Below, in pieces: positions 61,608 through 64,000 of a stretch of DNA of 64,000 nucleotides. Origin of the DNA: Pararhizobium sp. (lineage in GTDB: Bacteria > Pseudomonadota > Alphaproteobacteria > Rhizobiales > Rhizobiaceae); the NCBI GenBank assembly GCA_017794825.1, contig CP051237.1:992001-1056000 (forward strand), in the 5' to 3' direction. Position numbers and translations under genes: made by a program. The notes under the pieces were generated by a model that worked only from the letters and a program-made list of their open reading frames with translations, did not search any database and was not told where the DNA came from. The first letter of the stretch is position 1. The number at the start of each line of letters is the position of its first letter.

Positions 61608-62537
61608 TCAATTAAGCGGCGGCAGATGCGCTTCGATCTTGGCGCGAAGCGGTTCGTAGCGTGTCGGCAGTTTCAGGGCCTGGCCCAGATGCGCCGTATC
61701 CTCGTCCCGGTCGAAACCGGGCTCGTTGGTCGCCACCTCGAACAGCACGCCGCCGGGCGTGCGGAAATAGATCGCCCAGAAATAGTCTCTGTCGATCACC
61801 GGCGTCACCTGGTATCCGGTGTCGAGCAGCGCCTTGCGGACTTCGAGCTGGGCGGCGCGATCCTCCACCGCGTAGGCGATATGGTGCACGGAGCCCGCTC
61901 CCTGCCGCGCGGCGGGCGCCGAAGGCAGGGCTTCCAGGTCAATTGCATCGGCGCCGTTTCCGCCGGGCAACACGAAGCGTACCAAACCGTCGCGGGTTTC
62001 GGTTTCCTCGTATCCCATGAACCGCAGCAATTCGGCGGTCGGTCCGATGTCGCGAAGCCGCATTCTCGCGCCGCTGAAGCCATGGATGGCGACGTCGTCC
62101 GGAACGCCTGCGCCGGTCCACTGCGGGCGCGCGTCGTCCGGCGCTTCGACAAGGGCGAAGCCGTCGCCGTCCGGTCCGCGAAAACGCAGCCGCTTCGCGC
62201 CAAACGCTTCGTCGTCCTCAAGGCCGGCGACACCGTCGGCGACAAGACGATCCCGCCACCACGAAAGCGCGCCTTCCGGTATCGCGAAGTCGGTTTCGCC
62301 AACCTCGCCCGTTCCGGGCTTGCCCGGCGCAATGTGCGGGAAGGGAAAATACGTCATCACGGAACCAGGCGTGCCCGCCTCGTCGCCATAATACAGATGA
62401 TAGACGTCCGGAGCGTCGAAATTCACGGTCTTCTTGACCCGTCGCAAACCCAGCGTCCGGGTAAAGAAATCGTTGTTTTCACCGGCGTCGCCGGCCATCG
62501 AGGTCACATGGTGCAGGCCTCTGATCTGTTTCAGCAT
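61608..62537 (-). CDS. Ring-cleaving VOC dioxygenase, MhqO/PcpA-type
   Basis: A vicinal-oxygen-chelate dioxygenase of 309 residues that opens hydroquinones or catechols using iron. Two VOC halves are seen: the first with the metal His in RGLHHVTSMAGD (near residue 9-10), the second with His in GSVHHIAYAVED (near 221) and Glu in GGVLFEVATNEPG (near 274). It pairs with the MhqD-like gene, as in Bacillus and in many Proteobacteria where the pair detoxifies quinones. It is divergent from a LysR gene that probably controls it. Confidence 0.88.
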   Translation of the reverse strand: MLKQIRGLHHVTSMAGDAGENNDFFTRTLGLRRVKKTVNFDAPDVYHLYYGDEAGTPGSVMTYFPFPHIAPGKPGTGEVGETDFAIPEGALSWWRDRLVADGVAGLEDDEAFGAKRLRFRGPDGDGFALVEAPDDARPQWTGAGVPDDVAIHGFSGARMRLRDIGPTAELLRFMGYEETETRDGLVRFVLPGGNGADAIDLEALPSAPAARQGAGSVHHIAYAVEDRAAQLEVRKALLDTGYQVTPVIDRDYFWAIYFRTPGGVLFEVATNEPGFDRDEDTAHLGQALKLPTRYEPLRAKIEAHLPPLN

Positions 62538-62637
62538 TTCGCTATCCTCCAGCCGTCGGCAGACGGCGTTTCGATAATTGTTGTAGGCAGAATCTGGGGC
62601 TGGCGCGGCATTTTTGGAATAGCTATAATACCCAAGA

Positions 62638-62662
62638 TATTATTGTTTGATATGAAATAATA
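62638..62662. promoter_or_regulatory. LysR-type binding box
   Basis: TATTATT and AATAATA form a perfect seven-base inverted repeat around 11 bases, the T-N11-A geometry of LysR regulators. It ends four bases before the lysR start codon and is about 100 bases from the start of the MhqO-type gene. Confidence 0.65.
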
Positions 62663-62666
62663 AGCA

Positions 62667-63602
62667 ATGGACGAACTCGGAACGATCCGGACATTTCTCG
62701 CCGTGGCGCGGAACCGCAGTTTCGCCGAGGCCGCCCGACAATTGCGCATGCCTCCCGCCACGGTCACTCGGGCGGTCTCGTCGCTTGAAAAGACCCTTGG
62801 AACCCAGCTTCTTGTGCGAACAACCCGTCAGGTGTCCCTGACCTCGGCGGGCGCCGCCTACGCAGCCCGCGTCGAGCCGCTGGTGCGGGATATCGACGGT
62901 GTGAACGAAGATTTCCGCAGCGGGGCCGAAACCGAATCCGGACTGCTGCGCATCAATGCGCCGATGTCATTGGGCTTGAAACTGCTGCCGCCGATATTGT
63001 CCGGCTTTCGCGCGCAACATCCGCGCATCGAACTGTCGGTCAGCCTGTCTGACGAATTCGTCGATATCGTCGGCGCGGATTTCGACTTGGCGATCCGCAT
63101 ATCGGAGCCGCCGACCGACAAGTCCACGATCTGGCGCAAGATCTGCCCGGTCGAGCGTATTCTGGTGACGGCGCCGGGGTCTGCCGCCGCCAGCGCCGAA
63201 ACTCCGGAAAATCTCGACCCGTTGCAGTGCTACGCATTCAGCGCCGCCGGACGCGAGGAAATATGGCTGCTTGGTCGAAACGGGCAGACCCGGAGCGTGC
63301 GTGCAGGAGGCGGGTTCAGCGCCAACAGCGGCGACCTTCTCGCGCAGCTTGCGGAAAGCGACGGCGGCGCGGCTCTCCTGCCGCGTTTCATTGTGGAGGA
63401 AGCGATTGCGAGCGGACGCCTTGTCCAGATCCTTGCAGACTGGACGCCGCCGCTCCTTTGGCTCTCACTGTATTATCCGCCCTACGAGAAACTGCCTCCG
63501 CGCGTGGCGGGCTTTTCCGATTTCTTCGAGGAATACGTGACCGTCACGGCGCCCGTCAGCCCGGCCGATGCGGGGAGTTATTCCGCAGCGGCGAGATTGT
63601 AG
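62667..63602 (+). CDS. LysR family transcriptional regulator
   Basis: A regulator of 311 residues. The N-terminal helix-turn-helix (about residues 1-60) has NRSFAEAARQLRMPPATVTRAVSSLE; the effector domain starts near residue 90 (LRINAPMSLGLKLLPPIL). It is of the group often paired with mhqO-type dioxygenases and quinone reductases. Its 3' end overlaps the convergent VOC gene by 25 bases. Confidence 0.92.
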   Translation: MDELGTIRTFLAVARNRSFAEAARQLRMPPATVTRAVSSLEKTLGTQLLVRTTRQVSLTSAGAAYAARVEPLVRDIDGVNEDFRSGAETESGLLRINAPMSLGLKLLPPILSGFRAQHPRIELSVSLSDEFVDIVGADFDLAIRISEPPTDKSTIWRKICPVERILVTAPGSAAASAETPENLDPLQCYAFSAAGREEIWLLGRNGQTRSVRAGGGFSANSGDLLAQLAESDGGAALLPRFIVEEAIASGRLVQILADWTPPLLWLSLYYPPYEKLPPRVAGFSDFFEEYVTVTAPVSPADAGSYSAAARL

Positions 63603-64000
63603 TCGAAGTCGACGTTCCACGCGCTCAGTTCGTCGAAACCCCAGTTGCGGGGAACCATCGGAAGATGCTCGTGCCAGGGGCGCGGCTCGCACATGCCGAG
63701 TTCGGGAATCCAGACGTCCATGTCGGTATAGAGTTCGATCAGAACGTTGTTCGGATCCTTGTGATAAGCCGCTATATTGTGCCCCGCCGTGTGGCGCGAA
63801 GGCCCCCATTTTACCGGAATGTCGGCAAGGCGCAGGGTGTCGGCCGCCATCGCGTGATCGGCGGTTTCCCGCAACTGGAAGGCAAGGTGATGGATCTTAG
63901 CCGGTCCCGCCTCCAGCAGGTTCACCACATGGTGGTCGTGATTGCAGGTCAGGAAATTCGCGAGTCCACCGATCTGGTCGGTCGGATAAAAGCCCAGGAA
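63578..64000 (-). CDS. VOC-family extradiol dioxygenase, partial
   Basis: The 3' part of a vicinal-oxygen-chelate protein that continues beyond the right edge of the window; the frame stays open through base 64000. The visible 140 residues are the C-terminal catalytic half: CNHDHHVVNLL, the metal His in AKIHHLAFQLRETADH, the conserved AGHNIAAYHKDPNNVLIELYTD with the Glu ligand, and the C-terminus WGFDELSAWNVDFDYN. It resembles 2,3-dihydroxybiphenyl or homoprotocatechuate dioxygenases. It is a third ring-cleaving enzyme in this cluster. Confidence 0.82.
   Translation of the reverse strand, partial: FLGFYPTDQIGGLANFLTCNHDHHVVNLLEAGPAKIHHLAFQLRETADHAMAADTLRLADIPVKWGPSRHTAGHNIAAYHKDPNNVLIELYTDMDVWIPELGMCEPRPWHEHLPMVPRNWGFDELSAWNVDFDYNLAAAE

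Noticed and set aside
1..64000. CRISPR arrays, prophage genes or complete insertion sequences
   Set aside because: No regularly spaced repeats, phage structural genes, integrase or transposase were seen.

Overview
The window reads as one contiguous chromosomal segment of a GC-rich alphaproteobacterium, most likely a member of the Hyphomicrobiales (Rhizobiales). The evidence is an F0-only ATP synthase operon in the order atpI-atpB-atpE-atpF'-atpF with separate b and b' subunits, a BacA/SbmA transporter, a moaB/rnhB/radical-SAM/ispE neighbourhood, and many ABC and TRAP solute systems with GntR, IclR, TetR, MarR and LysR regulators. Genus cannot be fixed from the sequence alone. I see no rRNA, tRNA, CRISPR array, prophage or full insertion sequence.

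Bases 1-21,100 are accessory catabolic DNA. They hold a polyamine-type binding protein, a MocR regulator broken by an internal deletion, an enolase-superfamily enzyme with an NCS2 purine/pyrimidine permease, and a large divergent hydantoinase-like module. In that module an ABC importer, HyuA, HyuB and a stand-alone GAF protein lie on the minus strand, and a GntR regulator with an M24 metallohydrolase lies on the plus strand. A LigM/DesA-type tetrahydrofolate-dependent demethylase with a TRAP transporter and a TetR regulator follows.

Bases 21,200-38,900 are a conserved housekeeping block: a tRNA methyltransferase, a polyprenyl diphosphate synthase, a TPR-LysM protein, ispE, moaB, a crotonase, a radical SAM protein, RNase HII, the F0 operon, a cell-wall hydrolase, Der, a YfgM-like protein, NnrU, a DksA-like protein and an exported polysaccharide deacetylase. 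A small mariner/IS630-like MITE candidate sits between the YfgM-like gene and the NnrU gene.

Bases 38,900-45,200 hold single genes and divergent pairs: an A/T-rich BacA/SbmA gene, an MFS exporter, MarR with DUF899, a thioesterase with TetR, an FMN reductase and DUF3237. Clear palindromes lie between the divergent pairs.

Bases 45,200-64,000 are again catabolic. A liv-type ABC operon ends in an SMP-30 lactonase and faces a TetR gene. An IclR-centred cluster then combines, on one side, a citrate-synthase-like lyase, a class III CoA-transferase, a YciI-like protein and a TRAP transporter, and on the other side a Tat-exported amidohydrolase and a LigAB-type extradiol dioxygenase. A hydroquinone-type MhqD/MhqO pair, a LysR regulator and a truncated VOC dioxygenase close the window. 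The best candidates for undescribed biology are this IclR cluster, whose lyase appears to have lost the catalytic Asp of its family, and the HyuAB-ABC-GAF-M24 module with its helically phased TATGC repeats.
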